From positions 1-64,000 of the forward strand of contig NZ_DHDZ01000040.1 of NCBI RefSeq assembly GCF_002399615.1: a stretch of 64,000 nt of DNA, given 5' to 3'. Origin of the DNA: Pedobacter sp. UBA4863. GTDB lineage: Bacteria; Bacteroidota; Bacteroidia; Sphingobacteriales; Sphingobacteriaceae. The notes beneath the pieces are model-generated. The model searched no databases. It had not been told where the DNA came from and worked only from the letters and a program-made list of their open reading frames with translations. Positions 33,588 to 42,632 of the stretch are shown one piece after another; position 1 is the stretch's first letter, and every line of letters begins with the position of its first letter. The position numbers and the translations under genes are program-made.

Positions 33588-33689
33588 TAGGAGTATTCGG
33601 AAATTAAGTTTTTAGAATTGCTGACAAGGAGCCCGATTCTCTTTAACGGGGCACTCTCATCAATAACAACTTTAGTTCGGATACTCCTA
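33588..33689. repeat. MITE-like element with 9-bp ends
   Basis: TAGGAGTAT (33588-33596) and ATACTCCTA (33681-33689) are perfect inverted ends, with TCGGAA / TTCGG adjoining imperfectly. Inside is a second imperfect stem (GCCCGATT / AACGGGGC). The size and form suggest a miniature element or a long bidirectional terminator between convergent genes. Confidence 0.5.
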
Positions 33690-33710
33690 ATTTTAGCGCT
33701 ATTTAACAGC

Positions 33711-34925
33711 TTAAACTAAGCCTAATAATCGGTTCCTTACCAATAGGCAGGCACCGATTACACCGGCTTTTTCGCCCAATTTCGACATTTTTAATTGCGT
33801 GTCGTTATTTACCAAGCTTAAAGAGTACTTATTTAAAGCGCTTTTTATTGGTAAACGGATATATTCGCCAGTTTCTGCTAAGCTCCCGCCAAGAATTACC
33901 ATTTCTGGGTTGAAAATGTTAATGAGTACCGCAATTCCCTTGCCCAGCTTTTCTCCTACTTCTGCCACCAGCTCAATAGCCAAAACATCGTCTTTAATCG
34001 AAGCTTCAATAATGTCGTTCAATTTGATGTCTTCCACAGGCATGTTCGATAAAATGGAAGAAGAACCTTCGGCGAGTTTTGCTTTAAAGTTTCTTACTAA
34101 GGCCCATCCAGAAACCTCTGTTTCTAAGCAGCCCTTTTTGCCACAACTACAGATAATTTCGTTATTAAAAAATGGGATATGGCCAAACTCTCCAGCAAAA
34201 CCAGATTTACCGTAATAAAGCTGACTGTTGATCATAATCCCTACGCCCATGCCGTAGTCCATATTTAAAAAGAGTACGTTTTCTTCTTCTTTAACCACCC
34301 CTGCAGAAAACTCGCCGAATGCCATTGCCCTCGAATCGTTTTCTAGGAAAATTCGCAATCCAATATTTCTTTCAATTACTCGACTAAGAGGCTCTTCGTT
34401 AAAATGAAAAAAATTGTAACTGTAGCCTGTAGAATAATTAATTCGGCCAGAAAGATTTATGCCAGCACCCAATATTTTGTCCCTTTTAATGGGGCTTTCT
34501 TTTATAAAGCCATTAATAAGTTCGCAAAGCTCGTCTAACGATTCTTTGTTGTTGGTTAAACTATATGGAATATTAGATTTAACATGCACCAAGTTTTTCT
34601 GCAAATCGGTTAAGCCAATATTAAGGTGAGAATTTTTAACATCTATACCCAAAAAGTAACCAGATTCTGTTACCAAACCATAAATATTTGGCTTTCTGCC
34701 TCCTCTTGATTGCAGTTTCCCATAATCTTTCACCAAGCCTTCGGCAATTAATTCATTTAATATATTATTAATTTTTGGAGTACTCAATCCTAATTCGGTA
34801 CATAAGTCTGCGATTGTGCAGTTGCCATTTTTACTGAAATAAACAATTATTGCTTTCTTTAGCGTAAGGTTTTTATAAGCAACCCCAGAGGTGCCTTCAT
34901 TATTCAATTCGGTGAAAAACGTCAT
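33711..34925 (-). CDS. ROK family transcriptional regulator
   Basis: A NagC/XylR-type regulator of 404 residues. An N-terminal winged helix (about 18-85: C-T-I-A-D-L-C-T-E-L-G-L-S-T-P-K) is followed by a ROK sugar-kinase fold. The ROK zinc motif is complete in C-S-C-G-K-K-G-C-L-E near 257, and the ATP-site segments M-D-Y-G-M-G and V-I-L-G-G-S are present. It likely senses a sugar or sugar phosphate. It diverges from a broken phosphodiester glycosidase gene that may have been its target. Confidence 0.93.
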   Translation of the reverse strand: MTFFTELNNEGTSGVAYKNLTLKKAIIVYFSKNGNCTIADLCTELGLSTPKINNILNELIAEGLVKDYGKLQSRGGRKPNIYGLVTESGYFLGIDVKNSHLNIGLTDLQKNLVHVKSNIPYSLTNNKESLDELCELINGFIKESPIKRDKILGAGINLSGRINYSTGYSYNFFHFNEEPLSRVIERNIGLRIFLENDSRAMAFGEFSAGVVKEEENVLFLNMDYGMGVGIMINSQLYYGKSGFAGEFGHIPFFNNEIICSCGKKGCLETEVSGWALVRNFKAKLAEGSSSILSNMPVEDIKLNDIIEASIKDDVLAIELVAEVGEKLGKGIAVLINIFNPEMVILGGSLAETGEYIRLPIKSALNKYSLSLVNNDTQLKMSKLGEKAGVIGACLLVRNRLLGLV

Positions 34926-35100
34926 GTTATTAATATATTTTAAAAATCAAAATTAAGACAATATCTGATTTAACCTAATAAGAAGCTTTTTTTCTTGTGT
35001 TTTAGCGGTTTAAAGAGCAAAAAAATTAAAAAATATACACCAGTTATTAATTTTTTTAAAAAAGTGTTTATATTTACCAAACCTACTAACTCTAAACTGA

Positions 35101-35949
35101 ATGAAAAAAATATTACTTAGCCTTCAGGTGCTTGCTATAAGTTTAGCATTATCTGCCTGTGGTAAAACAGAAAAGAGAGAATACAAACCTGAGCCAGAAA
35201 AAAAACCAGCAGACTCTGCTGCATTAACCGTACTGCCTACCAATTGGAAAAAAGCAGTGCATTTAATGAAAGGCTTTCCTACAGGGATCCAAGTTTTTCT
35301 TAACAACAAACCTATTAATGGAAAATCGGCATTAATGTACAGCGTTGTTTTTGACCCAAAACTTATTGAGTTAAAGCCTGTGGCTGCTGCAACCAATAAA
35401 AAGGTAAGTGATTTTTATAGAGACGAGGTGGCGGCAAAATACGTTTGTATGAATGGAGGCTTTTTTGGTACAAATACGTCATACAGTTTAAGTATGTTTA
35501 ATAAAACGATTAGCGCTGTTAACATCAAATCGTTAAACACATCCTTTTAATGGTTCAAATATTCCTTATTATCCAACTCGTGCCGCTTTTGGCATAAGCA
35601 CAAACAGTACTGCAGATGTGGCATGGATTTATCATGTGGGCAGTGGCAATGGAACAATCTATAGCTATCCAGCTCCTTCTCCTAACTTGTTAAATACTGC
35701 TCCCCAAGCTATTCCTAGTTCAAGTTTCCCTGTGGGAGATACTATATGGGACATGAATTCAGCTATTGGGGGTCTCCAATGCTAATTAAAAATAACAGCA
35801 TTAACATTACAGATAATGAAGAGTTAATCACCTTAAACAAAATTACTTATTCTAGTAGTAGTAGCTCTATTACCCAAGAGCTAGATAAGAACAACAAAGA
35901 AAGCAGGGCTCGCTTGGATGTTTCTTTGGGCGCTCGGTTTAACTTCTAA
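35101..35949 (+). pseudogene. phosphodiester glycosidase (NAGPA) pseudogene
   Basis: The first 149 codons encode a lipoprotein (Cys20) with the NAGPA pattern V-C-M-N-G-G-F-F-G. A stop follows at 35548-35550 after four T; dropping one T restores N-G-S-N-I-P-Y-Y-P-T-R-A-A-F-G-I and W-D-M-N-S-A-I-G-G. A second shift occurs in a run of five G (about 35768-35772), after which S-P-M-L-I-K-N-N continues to 35949. The usual NPRTAIG-type end is not recognisable. Two homopolymer shifts could be sequencing errors, but the altered end suggests real decay. Confidence 0.75.
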
Positions 35950-35973
35950 AGCATTCACTTTAAGCGGTATTAT

Positions 35974-36003
35974 TTGTTTAATAAAAATGTTTTTGTACCT
36001 TTG
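35974..36003 (+). promoter_or_regulatory. promoter of the rimP-nusA operon
   Basis: TTG (35974-35976), 19-nt spacer, TACCTTTG (35996-36003). A full consensus match, 63 nt upstream of the rimP ATG, with transcription expected to start near 36009. Confidence 0.78.
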
Positions 36004-36017
36004 CAGAGCAAAACAAG

Positions 36018-36046
36018 AAAAGGGGGGGCGTGTGTCCCCTCTTTTT
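36018..36046 (+). promoter_or_regulatory. terminator-like hairpin in the rimP leader
   Basis: AAAAGGGGGGG and CCCCTCTTTTT can form an 11-bp stem (two G-U pairs) around a 7-nt CGTGTGT loop, with the descending arm ending in a T-run. It lies about 10 nt after the predicted transcription start and 20 nt before the rimP ATG. That is the position of an attenuator. NusA, encoded in the operon, is a candidate modulator (inference). Confidence 0.6.
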
Positions 36047-36066
36047 ATTTAGCAATAATTTATACT

Positions 36067-36531
36067 ATGCAGCTAGAAAAGAGAGTTAGAGAACTGGTAG
36101 AAGTGAAAATTGCAGATAGACCGGAGCTGTTTTTGGTTGATGTAAAGATGTTGCCCAACAACAAGCTTATTGTTCACGTAGATGGAGATCAAGGCATTAG
36201 CATACAAGACTGTGTGGGCATTAGCAGGCATGTGGGTTTCCATTTAGAGGAAGAGAACGCCATTGCAACGGCTTATAATCTAGAAGTATCGTCGCCGGGT
36301 GTTGGCGAACCTTTACAGCTACCTAGGCAATATGTAAAAAATATAGGCAGAACAATAGCTGTAAAACTAACCAATGGCGATAAGAAAGAAGGAAAGTTGT
36401 TGGAAGCAGGCGAAACCTCTATTACGATAGAGGAACAAGTTAAAGAAAAAGGAAAAAAAGCAATTTTGGTAAGTAACCAAATTGCTTTAAACGATATAAT
36501 AGAAACAAAGGTTTTAATTTCATTTAAGTAA
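36067..36531 (+). CDS. rimP: ribosome maturation factor RimP
   Basis: A 154-residue 30S maturation factor. The family core is visible as V-D-V-K-M-L-P-N-N-K-L-I-V-H-V-D, D-C-V-G-I-S-R, and Y-N-L-E-V-S-S-P-G near 75. The ATG at 36067 is chosen because upstream in-frame codons lie inside the promoter and leader hairpin. It is followed after 2 nt by nusA, the classic order. Confidence 0.96.
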   Translation: MQLEKRVRELVEVKIADRPELFLVDVKMLPNNKLIVHVDGDQGISIQDCVGISRHVGFHLEEENAIATAYNLEVSSPGVGEPLQLPRQYVKNIGRTIAVKLTNGDKKEGKLLEAGETSITIEEQVKEKGKKAILVSNQIALNDIIETKVLISFK

Positions 36532-36533
36532 AA

Positions 36534-37769
36534 ATGAACAACATTAATTTAATTGATTCTTTTCAAGAATTCAAAGACTTTAAGAACATCGATCGCCCTA
36601 CGGTAATTAGTGTATTAGAAGAGGTGTTTCGTAGTATGTTGCGTAAAAAATACGGAACAGATGAAAACTGCGATGTGATTGTGAATCCAGATAATGGAGA
36701 TTTGGAGATTTGGAGAACCAGAAAAGTAATGGAAGACGGTTTCTCTGAAGATGATGATTTGGAGATTGAATTAGCAGAAGTACACCAGTACGATGCCGAT
36801 TTAGAGGTGGGTGATGATTACATAGAGCAAATTACCTTAGAAAGTTTTGGCCGTAGAGCAATTTTAGCAGCCCGCCAAACGCTGGTTTCTAAGGTATTAG
36901 AGTTAGAGAAAGACGAGATCTTTAAAAAATATAAAGACAGGGTTGGCGAAATTGTTACTGGAGAAGTTTACCAGGTTTGGAAAAAAGAAACGCTAGTGCT
37001 AGACGACGAAGGTAATGAGTTGTTGATGCCTAAAACAGAGCAAATTCCTGCCGATTATTTCAAAAAAGGAGATTCGGTAAAAGCGGTAATCTCAAAAGTA
37101 GATATGGTTAATGCTACACCTAAAATTATTATTTCTAGGGTAGCACCAGAATTTTTACAGCGCTTGTTCGAAATTGAGGTTCCGGAAATATTCGACGGTT
37201 TAATCACCATCAAGAAAATTGTTCGCGAACCAGGAGAACGTGCTAAAGTAGCTGTAGAATCTTACGATGACAGAATAGATCCGGTAGGGGCTTGTGTGGG
37301 TATGAAAGGTTCTCGTATTCATGGTATCGTAAGAGAGCTAAAAAATGAAAATATTGATGTGATTAACTTTACAAACAACATTTCATTATATATCCAGCGT
37401 GCTTTAAGTCCGGCAAAAATTACTTCTATTAAATTAGATGACGAGACAAAGCGTGCGGCGGTTTACCTTAAACCAGACCAAGTGTCGTTAGCCATTGGTC
37501 GTGGTGGGCATAACATTAAGTTGGCAGGTAAATTAACCGGCTACGAAATAGATGTTTACCGTGAGGCGGGCGAAGAAGATGAAGACGTTGATTTAGAAGA
37601 ATTCTCAGACGAAATTGATAGCTGGATTATTGATGAGTTGAAGGCAATTGGTTTAGATACGGCAAAAAGCGTATTGTCGCTTTCTGTAGATGAGTTGGTA
37701 AAACGTACCGATTTAGAAGAAGAAACCATTAAAGAGGTAGTTGCTATTCTACAGTCGGAATTTGAATAA
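36534..37769 (+). CDS. nusA: transcription termination/antitermination factor NusA
   Basis: A 411-residue NusA: N-terminal RNA-polymerase-binding domain (1-125), S1 domain (about 135-200), two KH domains (about 205-345; VGACVGMKGSRIHGIVRE and A-I-G-R-G-G-H-N-I-K-L), and an acidic C-terminus with one helix-hairpin-helix repeat. It pauses or antiterminates transcription. It is translationally close-coupled to rimP (2 nt gap) and may autoregulate through the leader hairpin. Confidence 0.97.
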   Translation: MNNINLIDSFQEFKDFKNIDRPTVISVLEEVFRSMLRKKYGTDENCDVIVNPDNGDLEIWRTRKVMEDGFSEDDDLEIELAEVHQYDADLEVGDDYIEQITLESFGRRAILAARQTLVSKVLELEKDEIFKKYKDRVGEIVTGEVYQVWKKETLVLDDEGNELLMPKTEQIPADYFKKGDSVKAVISKVDMVNATPKIIISRVAPEFLQRLFEIEVPEIFDGLITIKKIVREPGERAKVAVESYDDRIDPVGACVGMKGSRIHGIVRELKNENIDVINFTNNISLYIQRALSPAKITSIKLDDETKRAAVYLKPDQVSLAIGRGGHNIKLAGKLTGYEIDVYREAGEEDEDVDLEEFSDEIDSWIIDELKAIGLDTAKSVLSLSVDELVKRTDLEEETIKEVVAILQSEFE

Positions 37770-37780
37770 AAGGTAGAAAC

Positions 37781-37811
37781 TTGAATTAAATCAGAATAAA
37801 CGTTACTTTTG
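37781..37811 (+). promoter_or_regulatory. internal promoter before infB
   Basis: TTG (37781-37783), 20-nt spacer, TACTTTTG (37804-37811), 27 nt before the infB ATG. It would allow infB expression apart from rimP-nusA. Confidence 0.68.
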
Positions 37812-37838
37812 TATTAATTAGAAAAAACAGGATAATCA

Positions 37839-40820
37839 ATGTCAGACGACAAAACCATAATGTTGTTAAAAGCAGCAAAAGAGCTTAACATAGGATTGGC
37901 TACCGCGGTAGAATTCCTTGCTAAGAAGGGCTATGCTGTGGATAATAAGCCTAATACCAAGCTTTCTGGGGAGATGTACAATGCTTTATCTAGAGAGTTT
38001 CAAGGAGATAAAATAGTTAAAGAAGAGGCTAACCAAATTGTTATTGGCAAAATTCGTCGTGATGAACCTGAAGTAACAACTGAAAAAGCTCCCGAAGCTC
38101 CTAAGAAAACCCAAGAGTTTGAGGGTGAAGGCGTGTTGATCAAAAATCTTCATCAGTACACCCCACCGGTAGAAAAACCTGTGGCCGAAAAGCCAGCAGA
38201 AGTAGTAAAAGAAGCGCCGAAAGCACCTGAAGTTGCACCTGCTGAGCCTTTTGAGGAATCGGCTTTGCCTGGTGTTAAAGTGGTGGGTAAAATCAATCTT
38301 AATGATTTAAACCCCAAAACCAGACCAAGTAAAAAAGAGGAAGCTCCTGCGCCAGCTCCTGTAGCAAAAGAAGAGCCGCCGGTAGAGGCAGCACCAAAAG
38401 CTCCAGAAAAGCCCGTAGTGCCTACTAAGGTTGAAGAAAAACCAGCAGCGAGTAAGCCGCCAGTAGAGGTAGTGGCTAAGCCTGTAGAAAATAAACCTAC
38501 ACCTGTGGCAGAGAAACCGGTGGTTGAGAAAAAACCTGAAGACGAGGTTATTAAAGCTCGTTCGGTTAAATTGTCGGGGCCAAATATTATTGGTAAAATA
38601 GAACTTCCAACTACGCCAGATAGAAGAAACCAACCGGTTGCCTCATCGAGCGATAGCGAAGCAGCTAGGCGTAAACGCAAGCGTAAAAAAACGCCTGGAG
38701 CTCCTGGTGCTGGCGGACAGCAACAAGGACAAGGTACTGGTACGCCTGGTACTAACCAACAAGGTGGTGGCCAAAGACAACCTTATCAAGGTAACAACAA
38801 CCGTCCGGGAGGTCAAGGTGGTTATCAAGGAAATAGAAATAATAATCGCCCAGGTTATCAGGGTAATAGAAATAATGCAGGTGGCAACACTCCAAAAGAG
38901 GAACCAACTGAGAAAGAAATCCAAGACCAAATTAAGGCAACGCTTGCTCGTTTAAGCGGCGCCGGTAAATCTGGTAAATTTGCTCAGCGAGCTAAACTTC
39001 GCCGTCAAAAGCGTGATGATGTAGCACTTTCGGCAGAAGAGGCGGCATTAGAGGAAGAATTACAATCAAAGGTGTTAAAAGTAACAGAATTTGTTACGGC
39101 TAACGAATTGGCAAACATGATAGACGTACCGGTAACCAAAATTATTGGAACTTGTATGAGCTTGGGCATGTTCGTGTCGATTAACCAACGTTTAGATGCA
39201 GAAACTTTAACAATTGTTGCTGATGAGTTTGGCTATGAAATACAATTCGTAAAACCAGACGAAGAAGAAGACATTAACATTGAAGAAGAGGACGCAGAAG
39301 AAGACTTAAGTCCAAGAGTTCCGGTGGTAACCATTATGGGGCACGTGGATCATGGTAAAACTTCATTGCTAGATTATATTCGTAAGGCAAATGTGGTAGC
39401 TGGAGAGGCTGGCGGTATTACACAGCACATTGGTGCTTACAAGGTAACTACCAGTGCAGGAAAAGAAATTACGTTTTTAGATACGCCGGGTCACGAAGCT
39501 TTTACGGCAATGCGTGCTCGTGGTGCTAAAGTTGCTGATATTGCCATTATCGTAATTGCATCTGACGATGCGGTGATGCCACAAACTAAAGAGGCAATTA
39601 ACCACGCACAAGCTGCGGGCGTGCCTTTAGTATTTGCTTTCACCAAAATAGATAAACCAGGTGCAAATTCTGATAGAATACGCGAACAACTATCTGTCAT
39701 GAATATTTTGGTAGAAGATTGGGGCGGTAAATATCAATCTCAAGAAATTTCGGGTAAGAGCGGCTTAAACGTTGACTTACTATTGGATAAAGTATTGCTA
39801 GAAGCTGAATTATTAGAATTAAAAGCTAATCCGAATAAGAGGGCTACAGGTACTGTAATTGAAGCAACACTTGACAAAGGGCGTGGTATTGTAACTACGG
39901 TTTTGGTACAAGGTGGTACGTTAAGAGTTGGAGATCCAATTTTAGCGGGTAGCTACAGCGGTAGAGTAAAGGCATTATTTAATGAGCGTGGTGCTAAGGT
40001 AAACGAAGCAGGCCCATCTGTACCAGTACAGGTATTGGGTATGCAGGGGGCACCAACCTCTGGAGATAGGTTTAATGCTTTAGAAAGTGAGAACGAAGCA
40101 AGAGATATTGCCAATAAGCGTTTGCAGTTAATGCGTGAGCAGGGATTGCGTACCCAGAAACACATTACATTGGCCGAAATTGGTCGTCGTTTAGCTATTG
40201 GAAACTTTAAAGAACTGAACTTAATCATTAAAGGTGACGTAGATGGTTCTATTGAAGCGTTAGCAGATTCGTTATTGAAACTTTCTACGCCTGAGATACA
40301 AATCAACGTGATTAGTAAAGCGGTAGGTCAAATTTCTGAAAGTGATGTATTGTTGGCTTCAGCTTCTGATGCGATTATTGTTGGTTTCCAAGTGCGCCCA
40401 TCAACTGGAGCACGTAAGTTGGCAGAGCAAGAGCAAATCGATATCCGTTTGTACTCTATCATTTACGACGCCATTAACGAGATTAAAACTGCGATGGAAG
40501 GTATGTTGGCGCCAGAATTTGAAGAGAAGATTGTGGCTAACGTTGAGATTAGAGAGACTTTCAAAATTTCTAAAGTGGGTACCATTGCAGGCTGTATGGT
40601 GTTAGACGGTAAAATCTCTAGAAACAGCAAGATCCGTATTATACGTGATGGCGTGGTAATCTACACAGGCGAACTGGCTTCGTTAAAACGCTTTAAAGAC
40701 GATGTGAAAGAAGTTTCTAAAGGCTACGAATGTGGTTTAAATATCCAAAACTTTAATAACATTGAAGTAGGCGATATTGTAGAAGCTTACGAACAAGTAG
40801 AGGTTAAACGCAAGTTGTAA
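37839..40820 (+). CDS. infB: translation initiation factor IF-2
   Basis: A 993-residue GTPase that delivers initiator tRNA. A long N-terminus is Pro/Ala/Glu-rich (about 85-270), then Gly/Gln/Asn-rich (about 285-350). The G domain has G1 GHVDHGKT at 501-508, G3 DTPGH at 548-552, and G4 as TKID at 602-605 instead of the usual NKxD. EF-Tu-like domain II, the IF2 linker and the C2 domain follow. It is third in the rimP-nusA-infB block, with its own promoter, and closed by a terminator. Confidence 0.98.
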   Translation: MSDDKTIMLLKAAKELNIGLATAVEFLAKKGYAVDNKPNTKLSGEMYNALSREFQGDKIVKEEANQIVIGKIRRDEPEVTTEKAPEAPKKTQEFEGEGVLIKNLHQYTPPVEKPVAEKPAEVVKEAPKAPEVAPAEPFEESALPGVKVVGKINLNDLNPKTRPSKKEEAPAPAPVAKEEPPVEAAPKAPEKPVVPTKVEEKPAASKPPVEVVAKPVENKPTPVAEKPVVEKKPEDEVIKARSVKLSGPNIIGKIELPTTPDRRNQPVASSSDSEAARRKRKRKKTPGAPGAGGQQQGQGTGTPGTNQQGGGQRQPYQGNNNRPGGQGGYQGNRNNNRPGYQGNRNNAGGNTPKEEPTEKEIQDQIKATLARLSGAGKSGKFAQRAKLRRQKRDDVALSAEEAALEEELQSKVLKVTEFVTANELANMIDVPVTKIIGTCMSLGMFVSINQRLDAETLTIVADEFGYEIQFVKPDEEEDINIEEEDAEEDLSPRVPVVTIMGHVDHGKTSLLDYIRKANVVAGEAGGITQHIGAYKVTTSAGKEITFLDTPGHEAFTAMRARGAKVADIAIIVIASDDAVMPQTKEAINHAQAAGVPLVFAFTKIDKPGANSDRIREQLSVMNILVEDWGGKYQSQEISGKSGLNVDLLLDKVLLEAELLELKANPNKRATGTVIEATLDKGRGIVTTVLVQGGTLRVGDPILAGSYSGRVKALFNERGAKVNEAGPSVPVQVLGMQGAPTSGDRFNALESENEARDIANKRLQLMREQGLRTQKHITLAEIGRRLAIGNFKELNLIIKGDVDGSIEALADSLLKLSTPEIQINVISKAVGQISESDVLLASASDAIIVGFQVRPSTGARKLAEQEQIDIRLYSIIYDAINEIKTAMEGMLAPEFEEKIVANVEIRETFKISKVGTIAGCMVLDGKISRNSKIRIIRDGVVIYTGELASLKRFKDDVKEVSKGYECGLNIQNFNNIEVGDIVEAYEQVEVKRKL

Positions 40821-40840
40821 CTTTAACTTATTTGATATAG

Positions 40841-40867
40841 AAAAGGAGCGAATATTCGCTCCTTTTT
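40841..40867. terminator. bidirectional terminator after infB
   Basis: A perfect 13-bp palindrome AAAAGGAGCGAAT / ATTCGCTCCTTTT followed by further T residues; it serves infB and the convergent DUF268 gene ending at 40874. Confidence 0.9.
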
Positions 40868-40873
40868 TGTCTG

Positions 40874-41614
40874 CTATCTTTTAAACCAAAAACAACCACA
40901 GCCATAAATTTGCTTGTTCAATAAAGCTTCGTCGGGGTTTACCACTAGCCCCCCATCTTCTTCATCTTCTGGAATAAGAGCAAATTCTTTAAGGGTTAAG
41001 TTGGAAAACAAGGATAATACACTTTCTTTAGTGTATATGCGATGTGCATTAAACATTATTTTACTTTCTCTTCCTAATGGAACAACAAATAATAAATTTC
41101 CTCCCTCTGCTAAAACTCGTTTAAGTTCGGCTATAGCTTTTAAATCCCCATCATAATCTAGGGGGTCAGAATATCTTCCCAGACCAATATGTTCAACAGT
41201 GTGCATGCATGAAATAGATGTAATGCTCTTATCCTTAAAAGGCAGGTCTAACAAGTTTCCAGATAATGAATTTAAATTTGACAATGAAAGGTTTGCTGGC
41301 CTATAATCATAAAAATCAACTGGGATGAAAGCAGATAAGATAGAGCAGAAATGCAAAGTAGAGGATATGTCAATGTGTCTGACTGGGTTGTAGGATTTAA
41401 TTATTCTCGTAGCCCAAGCAGGGTGATAAACATAATGCCTATCAAAACCAGTATTAGCTGTAGCATCTTCTAGGCAAGGGTATAAATCAACTTTATTTAA
41501 ATGAAATCTCTTGAGTGTAGCCCTTTCTTGTTCTTTTAAAATGTCAAACTGATTTAGAAAAGGTCTTGATGGCGATTTTATGTATTTAAAAAAGCGTGTT
41601 ATTTTTTTAAGCAT
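40874..41614 (-). CDS. DUF268 methyltransferase-like protein
   Basis: A 246-residue protein matching DUF268, a Rossmann methyltransferase-like family found in glycan clusters. The signature is S-I-S-C-M-H-T-V-E-H-I-G-L-G-R-Y near 140, followed by D-P-L-D-Y-D-G-D and F-N-A-H-R-I-Y. The SAM-binding loop I-D-I-S-S is visible near 81. It is last of three overlapping leftward genes; its start overlaps the upstream GT2 stop by 8 nt. A sugar-modifying role is inferred. Confidence 0.85.
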   Translation of the reverse strand: MLKKITRFFKYIKSPSRPFLNQFDILKEQERATLKRFHLNKVDLYPCLEDATANTGFDRHYVYHPAWATRIIKSYNPVRHIDISSTLHFCSILSAFIPVDFYDYRPANLSLSNLNSLSGNLLDLPFKDKSITSISCMHTVEHIGLGRYSDPLDYDGDLKAIAELKRVLAEGGNLLFVVPLGRESKIMFNAHRIYTKESVLSLFSNLTLKEFALIPEDEEDGGLVVNPDEALLNKQIYGCGCFWFKR

Positions 41615-42632
41615 AATTAAAAATGTGTTTTACCGATTTTTTAAATACTTTTCTAAATTGTTTAGATGTAAAAGATTTTAAATTAAAAACTTCGGATGTA
41701 ATAAAGATTTTTAGCGCATTTGTTTTAATATTTTGATTCATAACGATAGCGTACCATAATCGGTGTAAGATACCTTTAAATTCTTGTTTGTTATATTTTC
41801 CAATTCTATCATTAGCTAATTTAATTTCACCTAATAATTGATGATAGGATTCCAAATGGAAATGTGATAACTGATTAGAAAAAATCTCATAATACAAATC
41901 TGTTTTGGTGTCTATTCCCTTAAGCCCAAGGGAAGACAGTATATATGCAATTACCTTTTTTTGGTAAGTAATTAAATTATCAGCATATATCTTAGTTGTA
42001 TTTGTGTTATGAATGCGGTAATCAACTAGAACATCATCTAAGTTAGTGACCACTCCTTTTTCTGACATCCTTACAAAACAATCATAATCTTCGGCTAGCG
42101 GAAAATCTTTATATCCTCCAATGGCCATAAAGGCATCATGCCTAAACATTGTTGAGGAGTTTATAAATGGATTATTCAATATCATATAGGGACCCAAATC
42201 CTTCCCAGTTATTACTTCAATCATTTTGCCCTCGAACTTACCATTTTCGTCGATTTGGCGACCGTGACCTCCGCATAAAACAACATGAGGGTTTGCGGAT
42301 AGATACTCATATTGCAATTTAATTCTATCAACATGAGCAATGTCGTCACTATCTAATACAGCTAGGTATTTGCCCTTAGCAAGCGTTTTTAACCTATTAC
42401 GGGTAAACACTAAGCCCATATTTTGTTCGTTTTCGTAATAACGGATTCTGTTATCAGAAAATTTTTGTATTACGCTGCTGGTTCGATCTGTTGAACCGTC
42501 GTTGACAATAATTATTTCAAAATCAGTGAAGGTTTGTTCAAGAAGGCTATTAATTGCTTCTTCAATATAGTTTTCTGCGTTAAAGGCTGCGATAAACACC
42601 GATACTTCTGGTATTTTTATAGTTTTATCCAT
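41607..42632 (-). CDS. GT2 family glycosyltransferase
   Basis: A 341-residue GT-A enzyme. The N-terminal P-E-V-S-V-F-I-A-A-F-N-A-E and I-I-V-N-D-G-S-T-D near 45, the D-x-D-type L-D-S-D-D near 96, and E-D-Y-D-C-F near 180 are all present. It transfers a sugar from a nucleotide donor during surface-glycan synthesis. It overlaps the fucosyltransferase upstream by 16 nt and the DUF268 gene downstream by 8 nt. The acceptor is unknown. Confidence 0.93.
   Translation of the reverse strand: MDKTIKIPEVSVFIAAFNAENYIEEAINSLLEQTFTDFEIIIVNDGSTDRTSSVIQKFSDNRIRYYENEQNMGLVFTRNRLKTLAKGKYLAVLDSDDIAHVDRIKLQYEYLSANPHVVLCGGHGRQIDENGKFEGKMIEVITGKDLGPYMILNNPFINSSTMFRHDAFMAIGGYKDFPLAEDYDCFVRMSEKGVVTNLDDVLVDYRIHNTNTTKIYADNLITYQKKVIAYILSSLGLKGIDTKTDLYYEIFSNQLSHFHLESYHQLLGEIKLANDRIGKYNKQEFKGILHRLWYAIVMNQNIKTNALKIFITSEVFNLKSFTSKQFRKVFKKSVKHIFNYA

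Noticed and set aside
38153..38680. Long open frame on the minus strand inside infB
   Set aside because: It is antisense to the Pro/Ala/Glu-rich N-terminus of IF-2; its Thr/Ser/Phe/Gly-rich product is an artefact of codon composition.
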